From CAZNPL01 sp964574815 (lineage in GTDB: Bacteria; Planctomycetota; Phycisphaerae; UBA1845): a stretch of DNA of 64,000 nucleotides. Below the pieces are notes generated by a model. That model saw nothing but the letters and a program-made list of their open reading frames with translations, was not told where the DNA came from and did not search any database. This document shows positions 17,101 to 24,576 of this stretch, one piece after another. The position numbers and the translations under genes were made by a program. The stretch lies in assembly GCA_964574815.1 (NCBI GenBank), contig CAZNPL010000014.1, forward strand, positions 75,310-139,309, read 5' to 3'. Position 1 is the first letter of the stretch; the number at the start of each line of letters is the position of its first letter.

Positions 17101-17189
17101 AGACCCTCAAGGCCGAGAGGTTCGTCCTGGAGGACGCATCGCACACCGTCGCAATGGTGCTTCCCGACGGAGATTCAAACCCCGGTTGA
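17097..17189 (+). CDS. 30-codon ORF coupled to the transposase operon, possibly truncated
   Basis: The ATG overlaps the previous stop (ATGA), the same coupling seen for the transposase/ATPase pair and the 16687 gene. The peptide starts MKTLKAERFVLEDASHTVAM and stops after 30 residues near a short inverted repeat (CCCCGGTTGAACGGGG, 17178-17193). It may be the 5' remnant of a longer gene lost at the end of the element, or chance. No family recognised. Confidence 0.35.
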   Translation: MKTLKAERFVLEDASHTVAMVLPDGDSNPG

Positions 17190-17658
17190 ACGGGGATAAA
17201 ACGTTGGCCAACGTGCCAGCGAGTAGGTCATTTTGAAGCTGCACTTCTGAGTCCGTGGTGGCATTCTGCGCGTCCCGTTTTTCATTCTTCCGTTACATTT
17301 CGCATTATTTCCGCGCCCTTAGATCGGCGGGCAGCAGCAATTGCCGCATTAAAGGAGGGCGAGGCTCCTGCCGAGGCGCAATCGCTACAAACCACAAACC
17401 TCAAGCCTCGCGAGAAGCCCCCCCAGAGATCCCGCCCGAACTGTCACGCACTGCGGGGCAGAAGGCTGTGCGCAATGCCATCGGTTCCATGACATGTGGC
17501 CTCGACAACACGCATGGCCAGCCCGGGACCCGGCGGAGTCCAGTCACAAGTCGTTTTGCAAAGGATAGTTACGGTGAGTAGCGCGTAGAACGGCTTTGAT
17601 TCTGAGGCGGCTGGCTGCGAACGTTGACATTGTTTCTAGAAATATTATTGCTAAAAGT
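17190..17658. other. intergenic region on the right side of the Mu-like element
   Basis: No supported gene. It holds an AT-rich stretch at 17275-17322 with a degenerate direct repeat (CATTCTTCCG and CATTATTTCCG), possibly transposase-binding sites, and a copy of a REP-like 21-mer at 17355-17375. The frame 17255-17581 through it is low-complexity. The true end of the element is not resolved. Confidence 0.4.
17355..17375. repeat. REP-like 21-mer, copy 1
   Basis: The string GAGGGCGAGGCTCCTGCCGA plus G is repeated exactly at 20735-20755. It is an imperfect palindrome (GGCGAGGCTCCTGCCGAGCC in the second copy) in intergenic DNA. Confidence 0.55.
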
Positions 17659-17687
17659 TTGACACCGGCTCGGGCATGTGGTAATGT
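17659..17687 (+). promoter_or_regulatory. sigma-70 promoter of the ABC-ATPase/GNAT gene
   Basis: TTGACA (17659-17664), a 17-base spacer and TAATGT (17682-17687). The -10 region reads TGTGGTAATGTT, the same 12 bases as in the promoter at 43541-43569 on the minus strand. The gene starts at 17736, giving a leader of about 43 bases with a strong ribosome binding site. Confidence 0.65.
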
Positions 17688-17735
17688 TAGGATTATGTAC
17701 GGCATTCATGCGTCGGCTTTCCGGAGGGAAACATC

Positions 17736-19154
17736 GTGAGCACAGCAGTGAAGGTTTCTCAAGACGCGGGTCAGGCGGGGGCCACGATCGGGCTCAAATG
17801 CGTAGGCGTGGCCAGCCCGGTCAGGCCGTCGCCGCGTATGGGCGACGTTGCGTTCAGATTCGGGACGCCACTGGACGCGGCGCCGCGGACGATCATCGAG
17901 CCCATCCGGCTCGACCTCGGCCTGGGACGCATCGTTCTCTTCGTCGGGCCGTCCGGAAGCGGTAAATCGACGGCGCTGAATGTGGTCGCTCAATCTCGAA
18001 CCGTGGGCCATCGAACACTCAACGTCGATCACGTCCGACTCCCCGTCGACCGCAGCGTGGTCGACGCCGTCTGCCCCTGCGAGCCGCTGCCGCAGGCATT
18101 GGAGCTACTCAGTGCATGCGGCCTGGGTGAAACGCCGTTGTGGCTGCGATCCCCCGCGGACCTCAGCGAGGGCGAACGGTTTCGCGCCCGGCTCGCCCGG
18201 GCCATCGGGCTCCGCCTGCAGGACCAGTCGGCCGACCCGTTGCTGTGCGACGAGTTCTGCTCCGGCCTGCATCGCCGAGTGGCCCGGGCGATCGCCTTCA
18301 ACCTGCGGAAACTCGTGACACGGCATGGCCTGTCGATGGTGGTGGCCTGCAGTTCCGACGACATCGCAAACGACCTGCAGCCGGACGTGGTGGTCCGTCT
18401 CTGCGGAGAGGGGAAGCACGAAGTCTCCGAGCATACGCCCCGTAAGCGCCCGATCAGTCTCCGCCGTCGACTGCAGATCCAACTCGGCCGCAAGTCGGAC
18501 TACCTGGCCTTCGCACCGACGCATTACCGAGCTACAGACGAACTCGGCTTCGTGGACAAGATCTTCGTCCTCCGCGAAAGCCCCGGCGGCGAGCCGCTGG
18601 GCATCGTCGTCTACAGCTATGGGCCGCTCGAACTCGCCCTTCGCAACCGGGCCACGGCGAACCGCTTCCTCAGGAACCCGGGGCGATTGAACCGGGAGAT
18701 GCGCATCGTGCGCCGCTTGGTCATTCACCCCGACCTGCGCGGCTGCGGGCTGGGCCACTGGCTGCTTGCCAGGACGTTGCCGCGGGTCGGCACGCCGTAC
18801 GTCGAGTGCCTGGCCTCGATGGGCGACGTCAACCCGGTCTTCGAGAAGGCCGGCATGACGAGGATCGGCACCTGCGCGGTGCCGGCGGCAGGGCAGCAGG
18901 CGCTCGACAAGCTTCGCGCGATGGACGTCGATCCGTTCACGCGTGAATTCGTGGCCCACGTGTCGCGGCGACCGCGCGTCCGGCGGCTGGTGGCGCAACT
19001 TGTCCACCAATGGTACCAAGCCACCACCGCAGAGGGCCGCAAGCGCGTCGCGCGCCAGTCGCCGCAGTTCCTCGCGCAAGCGTTTCGGGGCCTCGTGGGG
19101 GCCAGACCGGTCTACTACCTGTGGCAAAAAAGTCGGAACCGCCGCCGCGATTGA
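17736..19154 (+). CDS. ABC-type ATPase fused to a GNAT acetyltransferase-like domain (COG2401 type)
   Basis: The GTG at 17736 has GGAGGG 7 bases upstream. The 472-residue product has an ABC ATPase half: Walker A GPSGSGKST (71-79), signature LSEGE (143-147) and Walker B PLLCDEF (168-174). A GNAT-like half follows, with the acyl-CoA loop HPDLRGCGLGHWLL (331-344) and a VFEKAGM end-of-fold motif. The family is known as ABC ATPase fused to a predicted acetyltransferase, of undefined function. It lacks membrane domains, so it is not a transporter. It follows a Mu-like element, and Mu Mom, a DNA-modifying protein, is also reported to have a GNAT-like fold, so a nucleic-acid modification role is a hypothesis. 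Its own promoter argues for independent control. Confidence 0.75.
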   Translation: MSTAVKVSQDAGQAGATIGLKCVGVASPVRPSPRMGDVAFRFGTPLDAAPRTIIEPIRLDLGLGRIVLFVGPSGSGKSTALNVVAQSRTVGHRTLNVDHVRLPVDRSVVDAVCPCEPLPQALELLSACGLGETPLWLRSPADLSEGERFRARLARAIGLRLQDQSADPLLCDEFCSGLHRRVARAIAFNLRKLVTRHGLSMVVACSSDDIANDLQPDVVVRLCGEGKHEVSEHTPRKRPISLRRRLQIQLGRKSDYLAFAPTHYRATDELGFVDKIFVLRESPGGEPLGIVVYSYGPLELALRNRATANRFLRNPGRLNREMRIVRRLVIHPDLRGCGLGHWLLARTLPRVGTPYVECLASMGDVNPVFEKAGMTRIGTCAVPAAGQQALDKLRAMDVDPFTREFVAHVSRRPRVRRLVAQLVHQWYQATTAEGRKRVARQSPQFLAQAFRGLVGARPVYYLWQKSRNRRRD

Positions 19155-19487
19155 ATCGGAGCGAAATTGAATGCCCAAGCACAGGACAGGTTACGCCGTT
19201 GCTGACGGTTCTCTTCCAGATTCCTTCCTTCCGGCGGCCACTGGGTCGCGGCGCTCGCACAAAGCCACGCCACCGGGCGGCGGGATCGATTCCGAATCGG
19301 TCTCGCGGCTCGGTGAGCGGCCCGCGAACCGACTGGCCGCCGCACCTCGACAACAACCGGCCCCGCTTTGCCGGGGTCGTAAAGGTACGGGCGAGCGCCA
19401 CGGGCAGATTGTCCGCCCGTGGCGGCCGCGACCGAATACCACGGTTACGACTCCGGCTCTGCGGCGCAGCCGGCGGTCGTCTGCTCG
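19155..19487. other. intergenic region, nothing coding supported
   Basis: The frame 19171-19491 (106 codons) has no ribosome binding site and a low-complexity Arg/Pro/Ala product, so it is not called. A GC-rich inverted repeat (CCACGGGCAG near 19398 with CCGCCCGTGG near 19413) is present. Confidence 0.4.
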
Positions 19488-19516
19488 TTGACGTGGGAAC
19501 GCGCGCGTCCAATAAT
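19488..19516 (+). promoter_or_regulatory. sigma-70-like promoter upstream of the prepilin-like gene
   Basis: TTGACG (19488-19493), 17 bases, AATAAT (19511-19516). It would give a leader of about 118 bases before the ATG at 19641. Confidence 0.5.
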
Positions 19517-19640
19517 GGATTGCTGTATTGTGGTTGCCCCTCTTTTGCCCGCTGCGACGTCGACAATGAGAGAATCGTCGCAGCCGTTGCGCGGGCGAGC
19601 GTCGATGCCGGCACCATCCGGCCGCAGGGAGGATCGAGAA

Positions 19641-20717
19641 ATGCTCAGTCACGGCGCAAGCGCCGACCGCGAAACCTGTCCGCCGCGTCCGAGGCGTCGC
19701 GGCTTTACCTTGATCGAGCTGCTGGTGGTCGTGTCCATCATCGCCCTGTTGATCAGTATCCTGCTACCGTCACTCAAGAAAGCGCGGGAGCAGGCCAAGG
19801 TGGCCGTCTGCACGTCCAACCTGCACGGCTTGGCTGCTGCGGGCAACACCTACGCGGCCGGCGACTCCAGTGAGATGTCCTTTCCAGTGCACCCGCTCAT
19901 GGGCTCTTTGAAGGGGGCGCTGGGGACCTACGAATTCGGCGGCAAGTCCGGCGCGGGCGAACCGCAGCAGGGCCGCCGCCCCGAAACGTCGATGTGGGGC
20001 ACCATGATGGGCCGCGGGCCGGCGACGCGCGGCCTGAATCCGATCGTCTACAAGGGCGGCTTCCAGGACTACCAGGCCGATCCCGGCCCGAATCAGATCA
20101 ACTGGAAAGGCGACATGGAGCTCAACGTGCCGCTCTTCAAGTGCCCGTCGGACCGAGGCTACAGCGGGCACCATTACATGGCGTGGCAGGAATCGCGGCT
20201 GAGCTCCTACGATCATTTCGGGACCAGCTACGCGGCCAGCACCTCGTGGGTGGGCGTGCCGGGTCCGGACTGCACCCTGTGGAGCAACTCTTCGTTTCTC
20301 AAGCCGATCTCGCGCGTGCCCAACCCGGCGAACACGGTCTACATCATCGAGAACTGCGGGCGGTTCGGCTGGCGGAAGAACTACGGCGATCGCCGTGACG
20401 GCGGCTGCGGCTCGCTCAGCGAGCTGACCGAAGTGTTTACCATCATAAAGGGATGGCACATGCGGCCGTGGAACTTCCAGATCGCTTACGTGGACGGCCA
20501 CGCCGGCACGGCGGTGATGGAAGGCCACCAGCAGCCCGAGCCGCAGCTTTCGTCCTATCCCGACTGCCCGTACAACAACAAGCGGCAATGCCATTGGTAC
20601 TACCATTGCGTGATCCTGCGAGGCCCCGGCTGGCAAATCGACACGCTACCGGCACCGCCGGTCAAGACTCCGATCCGATGCGGAGACAGCGGCGGCGTGG
20701 TGAACCCGATCCGATGA
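19641..20717 (+). CDS. type II secretion/type IV pilin-like protein with prepilin N-terminus
   Basis: The ATG at 19641 has GGGAGGA 7 bases upstream. The N-terminus has a short basic leader followed by the prepilin peptidase site G|FTLIE and the helix FTLIELLVVVSIIALLISIL. The remaining C-terminal part (to residue 358) contains FKCPSDRG, NTVYIIENCGRFGW and YVDGHAGTAVMEGH. These are features of the planctomycete prepilin-like family with H-X9-DG type C-termini (related to DUF1559). Such proteins are exported and assembled or surface-held; they are numerous in planctomycetes and their individual roles are unknown. It stands alone here, with no pilus assembly genes. Confidence 0.8.
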   Translation: MLSHGASADRETCPPRPRRRGFTLIELLVVVSIIALLISILLPSLKKAREQAKVAVCTSNLHGLAAAGNTYAAGDSSEMSFPVHPLMGSLKGALGTYEFGGKSGAGEPQQGRRPETSMWGTMMGRGPATRGLNPIVYKGGFQDYQADPGPNQINWKGDMELNVPLFKCPSDRGYSGHHYMAWQESRLSSYDHFGTSYAASTSWVGVPGPDCTLWSNSSFLKPISRVPNPANTVYIIENCGRFGWRKNYGDRRDGGCGSLSELTEVFTIIKGWHMRPWNFQIAYVDGHAGTAVMEGHQQPEPQLSSYPDCPYNNKRQCHWYYHCVILRGPGWQIDTLPAPPVKTPIRCGDSGGVVNPIR

Positions 20718-20734
20718 CGCACAAACCGGGACAA

Positions 20735-20757
20735 GAGGGCGAGGCTCCTGCCGAGCC
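20735..20757. repeat. REP-like 21-mer, copy 2
   Basis: Second exact copy of the motif at 17355-17375, extended to GAGCC. It lies immediately before the ATG-like position of the antitoxin remnant at 20758, as if it had inserted at or replaced the 5' end of that gene. Confidence 0.55.
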
Positions 20758-20880
20758 ATGAGTGCCGCGATCAACGTCGGCCTCGACCAGCTTGCGCGGG
20801 GAGAAGTGATCGACTACGACGACCCAACGCTCCACACTCTGGCGGCCGACGTGAAGGCCAAAGGCCGCAAACGCCTTGGG
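20758..20880 (+). pseudogene. remnant of a ParD/CopG-type antitoxin C-terminus
   Basis: The frame reads INVGLDQLARGEVIDYDDPT, then LHTLAADVKAKGRKRLGG, which matches the C-terminal toxin-wrapping segment of ParD-like ribbon-helix-helix antitoxins (GLxxLxxGExxxxDDxxL...VKARGRxRL). The DNA-binding N-terminus is missing, there is no ribosome binding site and no toxin gene follows. The open frame continues to 21015 without similarity. The family call is by eye. Confidence 0.4.
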
Positions 20881-21151
20881 GGAAGAAGAGACCGCGCGCG
20901 TAAGACATCAACGCCCTTCAAGCAGTCCCGCTCAGCCCTGGACGACATTCAGTCTCCCGTTTCCCAAATGGCCTCAACAGTTCGGTGTCGGGCCACTATA
21001 CCGGCGAATGTCTGATTCCCTTGCACACCAAACAGCTCGGCTCGCACCGGTTTTCGGCGACCCGTTGGCCAACGTCCGCCGTGTCGGTTAAGACCTCGGT
21101 TTCGGCGCGAGCCGTAATCGCCCAACATCGACGGGATTGGCAATCGGGCGC

Positions 21152-23272
21152 ATGGCGGGATCGATCATCCAGGTTGGCAGGAACTGCTGGCGGCACGAAT
21201 CGGCGGAGCGCGTGGCGCTCCTCGTCGATGCCGCCGATTATTTCGCTGCGCTGTATGACGCCCTGCACCGCGCACAACAGTCCGTCTCCATCCTGGGGTG
21301 GGACATCCACAGCAAAACGCCCCTGCTCCCCTCAGATGACGACCGCGGGCCGGCCGAGCTGGCTGATGTGCTCCACGAGATCACCGTACGCAACGACCGC
21401 CTCCGCGTGCGCATCCTCATCTGGGACCCCGCACCGATCTACGTCTTGGAACGCGAGTTCGCACCGCTCCTGCGGTTCTCCTTCCGCACCGGCCGAAACG
21501 TCCGACTCCGATTCGCCAACGACCACGCCGTCGGCGCCGCCCATCACCAGAAAGTCGTCGTCATCGACGACCGGCTCGCATTCGCCGGTGGCGTCGACCT
21601 GACCGCAGGGCGATGGGACACCCGCGAGCACAAGCCCGACGACCCGCGACGGACTGACCCATGGGGCAGGCACTACCGGCCGTTTCACGATGCCCAGATC
21701 GCCGTGGACGGAGACGCCGCCCGGGCCCTCGGCGAACTGGCCCGGCAGCGCTGGCTCGAGGCCACCGGCGAGCAGGTGGAAGCAACGGACGCAACGGACG
21801 ACCCCTGGCCCGATTCGCTCGAACCCCATCTGCGGCGCGTTAAAGTCGCCTTCGCCCGCACCCAGCCCACCTACAAGGAGCGCCCCGCCGTCAGAGAAGT
21901 CGCCGATCTCTTTCGCGACAGCATCGCCGCCGCTCAAAAGTTCATTTATATCGAGAACCAATATGTCACCAGCACCATGATCCGCAACGCGCTGGCGAGC
22001 CGGCTCGCCGAACCCGACGGCCCCGAGGTGATCATCGTCACCCCGCGACAACAAGCAGGCCGTCTGGCCGATCTCACCATGGGCGCCCTGCGCGTCCGCA
22101 TCGTGCGGGAGCTCCAGGAGGTCGACCGGCACTCGCGGCTGCGCGTGTTCTACCCCGTGGTCGGCGGCGACGTGCCGGTTAACTTGCACGCCAAGATCAT
22201 GGTGATCGACGACGTCCTGCTGCGCATCGGCTCGGCGAACCTGAGCAATCGGTCCATGGGACTCGATACCGAGTGCGACGCGGCCATCGAGGCCGACGGC
22301 GACGAAAACGTGCGCGAACGCATCCGCGACTTTCGCGACGGCCTCCTCGCCGAGCATCTGGGCACGTCGGTCGATACGATCCGGTCGGAAGCAGAGCGTT
22401 GCGGCTCGCTGCTGAAGGCGGTCGATGCCCTGCGCGGAAGCGAGCGGGCGCTGGAAGATCTCAGCGTCGAACCGCGCCCGGAATATCCCATGATCGACTC
22501 CCTCGTCGCCGATCCCGAACAGCCGATCGAGGAGACGCTTGCCAAGCGGGTCATCCCGGAGGAGGCAGTCGAACAGGGCCGGCGGAGGCTCCCCCGCGTC
22601 GTCCTGGCGTTGGCCATCACCCTGGTCGTGGCCGGTGTCGCGGCATGGTGGCTGCTCGAGGGCTGGCCGGAGGCGGAGCAGTTCGCCAATGCGCTCGAGC
22701 CGTTGCAGGAAAAGGCGTGGGGACCGCCGCTGGCAGCGATGTTCATGGCGGTGGGCACCCTGTTGATGCTTCCCGTCAACGCCTTCATCGTTGCTGTGGT
22801 CTTCGTCTTCGGGCCGTGGATGGGTGCGGCCGTGAGCATGGCCGGGTCGCTGGTCAGCGCCGGCGGAGCCTACGGCGTGGGACGCGTGCTCTGGCGCGAT
22901 ACCGTGCGCAGGCTGGCCGGCAAGCGCGTCAACCGCCTGAGCCATGAGCTCGCCAACCGCGGAATTACGGCGATCGTGGCCCTTCGGCTTCTGCCGGTCG
23001 CGCCGTTCACGATCTCCAACCTGGTCGCCGGTAGTTCACGCATCGGTTTCCGCGACTTCATGCTGGGCACGTTCATCGGTATGACACCGGGCATTCTGAT
23101 CCTGGCCTTCGCGTCCGACCGGGTGATCGCCGCCGCCCGTCACCCCGACGCCTTCACGATCCTGCAGGCCGTCGTTGCGGTCGTGGTCCTGGCCGCCGGG
23201 TCGTACTGGCTGTACCGCTTTCTCAAGAGACATTCGAACCAACGAGCTGCGGATGAGCCTGAGCAGCACTGA
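21152..23272 (+). CDS. phospholipase D (two HKD motifs) fused to a VTT/DedA-type membrane domain
   Basis: The 706-residue product has two PLD catalytic motifs, HHQKVVVIDDRLAFAGGVDL (about 140-160) and HAKIMVIDDVLLRIGSANLS (about 347-367), as in cardiolipin synthases and other transphosphatidylases. The second half, after a helix VVLALAITLVVAGVAAWWLL, is a SNARE-associated/VTT (DedA, TVP38) domain with GPWMGAAVSMAGSLVSAGGA and LRLLPVAPFTISNLVAGSSR. Likely role: phospholipid transesterification or movement at the inner membrane. ATG 21152 is preferred over TTG 21137; neither has a strong ribosome binding site. Its 3' end overlaps the next gene by 20 bases, a link also seen in other bacteria with PLD and EEP genes together. 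Confidence 0.88.
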   Translation: MAGSIIQVGRNCWRHESAERVALLVDAADYFAALYDALHRAQQSVSILGWDIHSKTPLLPSDDDRGPAELADVLHEITVRNDRLRVRILIWDPAPIYVLEREFAPLLRFSFRTGRNVRLRFANDHAVGAAHHQKVVVIDDRLAFAGGVDLTAGRWDTREHKPDDPRRTDPWGRHYRPFHDAQIAVDGDAARALGELARQRWLEATGEQVEATDATDDPWPDSLEPHLRRVKVAFARTQPTYKERPAVREVADLFRDSIAAAQKFIYIENQYVTSTMIRNALASRLAEPDGPEVIIVTPRQQAGRLADLTMGALRVRIVRELQEVDRHSRLRVFYPVVGGDVPVNLHAKIMVIDDVLLRIGSANLSNRSMGLDTECDAAIEADGDENVRERIRDFRDGLLAEHLGTSVDTIRSEAERCGSLLKAVDALRGSERALEDLSVEPRPEYPMIDSLVADPEQPIEETLAKRVIPEEAVEQGRRRLPRVVLALAITLVVAGVAAWWLLEGWPEAEQFANALEPLQEKAWGPPLAAMFMAVGTLLMLPVNAFIVAVVFVFGPWMGAAVSMAGSLVSAGGAYGVGRVLWRDTVRRLAGKRVNRLSHELANRGITAIVALRLLPVAPFTISNLVAGSSRIGFRDFMLGTFIGMTPGILILAFASDRVIAAARHPDAFTILQAVVAVVVLAAGSYWLYRFLKRHSNQRAADEPEQH

Positions 23273-24008
23273 AGCCGTTTTCGTCAGCTACAACGTGCAT
23301 AGCTGTCGCGGAACCGACGGCCGCGTTGATTCCGACCGCGTGGGCGCGGTGATCCGCGATCTGAACGCCGACGTGGTCGGCTTGCAGGAAGTGGACTGCC
23401 GCCTCCGCGACGCCAACGGCAAGGACCAGCTCACTCGCCTGGCGGCGGCCACGGGGTTGAAGGCCATTCCGGGACCGACCATTCGCGGGAGAGGCGGTTT
23501 CTACGGCAACGGAATCCTCACGCGCCACCCCGTCATCGACGTGATTCAAACCAGCCTCAGCTATCGCCAGCGCGAGCCGCGTGGCATGTTGGACGTGATT
23601 CTGAACGTCGGCGGCGCCAGGGTTCGATTCATCGTCACCCATTTCGGACTGCAGGCCCGGGAACGACGCCATCAGGTGGACGTCGTGTTGAAGATCCTGC
23701 AGCCGGAGCAGGACGTGACGACGCCGCCTCGGACGTTCGACGCCTTGGTGCTGGCTGGTGATTTCAACGAATGGCGCCCGAACTCCGTCACAATTGCCCG
23801 ACTCCACGAGGCCCTCGGACGCGTACCGGCCGTTCGCACGTTTCCCTCACGCTTGCCGCTGCTCGCGCTCGACCGGATCTGGGTCCGCCCTAGAGAAGCG
23901 CTCGTCGACTCCATGGCCGTCAAGACCAAAACCGCCCGCGTCGCCTCGGACCACCTACCCGTGCGGGCCGTTCTCGACCTGGCCCGACTCAATGGTAGCA
24001 TTGCCTGA
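23253..24008 (+). CDS. endonuclease/exonuclease/phosphatase (EEP) family protein
   Basis: The ATG at 23253 lies inside the end of the PLD-VTT gene, in another frame, so translation is coupled. The 251-residue product has the EEP motifs: VSYNVHSCRGTDGRVD, VVGLQEVDCR (metal-binding Glu), GNGILTRHPV, RFIVTHFGLQ, LVLAGDFNEW (catalytic Asp/Asn), LDRIWV and the terminal ASDHLPVRAVL (catalytic Asp-His). Proteins of this type beside PLD enzymes probably act on phosphodiesters of lipids or headgroups and not on DNA, but the substrate cannot be read from sequence. Confidence 0.85.
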   Translation: MSLSSTEAVFVSYNVHSCRGTDGRVDSDRVGAVIRDLNADVVGLQEVDCRLRDANGKDQLTRLAAATGLKAIPGPTIRGRGGFYGNGILTRHPVIDVIQTSLSYRQREPRGMLDVILNVGGARVRFIVTHFGLQARERRHQVDVVLKILQPEQDVTTPPRTFDALVLAGDFNEWRPNSVTIARLHEALGRVPAVRTFPSRLPLLALDRIWVRPREALVDSMAVKTKTARVASDHLPVRAVLDLARLNGSIA

Positions 24009-24576
24009 TCGGCGTGTTGGCCGCGTAGGGCCTTGCCATGGCGAAGGAGACCGCACCTGTGTTCACCTTGCCACACCATCGGACGAGGACCTGACCGCCC
24101 GCGTCCCGGCGACAGCAAGCCACTCTGTCGATGGAACGGTTCGGGTATGCCTGGCCCCCTCGAACGCCCATGTATTTCGGACCTCGGACGGCGAGCCACG
24201 AGTCTGATCACCCCGCCAGCCGGGCGAAAACATAAAGCCAAGATTTATGACTGACGTTATCACTAGCGTTTCCGCCTTCCCGCTGGGGCCACTCATGCAA
24301 TTCGGCCCGCAAAATTTTTTCTAGTGGTATTTGATCGCAGGATCGGCTAGTTTATGGGCTGGTGCGACCAAGCCGCGGAGGAGGAAGGCGGCGCTCCCGT
24401 TCTTGGGTAAGCCGCGCATCCATCTCAGCCCACGGGAAAGGAGGGGCCCGGCCCGATCATTGGGCACGAGTTCATTTGGTTACAACTTGTTGGTACTTCG
24501 TCCGCAGTGTCCGGTGGACCGGACACGACATCGACGACCGCGTCGAGCGCGCGGTTGCAGAAGGAGGATGGAAAAG
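24009..24576. other. intergenic region upstream of the IPTL-CTERM gene
   Basis: No supported gene in 568 bases. An AT-rich segment at 24232-24270 could hold the promoter. Around 24355-24450 there are GC-rich blocks with CGGAGGAGGAAGGCGGC and GGGAAAGGAGGGGCCCGGCC, and a perfect palindrome GTCCGGTGGACCGGAC at 24508-24523. They could be leader structure, but I could not match a known riboswitch. Confidence 0.35.

Noticed and set aside
17160..17195. tRNA-like T-arm (GATTCAAACCCC)
   Set aside because: No acceptor or anticodon stem can be built around it, and it lies in a coding frame.
7845..17658. Exact ends and target duplication of the Mu-like element
   Set aside because: Candidate TG/CA ends near 7973, 7993 and 17300-17340 gave no matching 5-bp duplications and only weak end similarity, so no boundaries are called.
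19171..19491. 106-codon ORF before the prepilin-like gene
   Set aside because: No ribosome binding site, Arg/Pro/Ala-rich product, and the promoter-like pair lies at its 3' end, not before it.
21332..22945. Long ORF opposite the PLD-VTT gene
   Set aside because: Antisense shadow; the plus strand has two HKD motifs and a VTT domain.
24340..24560. Possible riboswitch upstream of the IPTL-CTERM gene
   Set aside because: GC-rich blocks and a GTCCGGTGGACCGGAC palindrome are present but no known aptamer consensus (c-di-GMP, cobalamin, SAM and others) fits.
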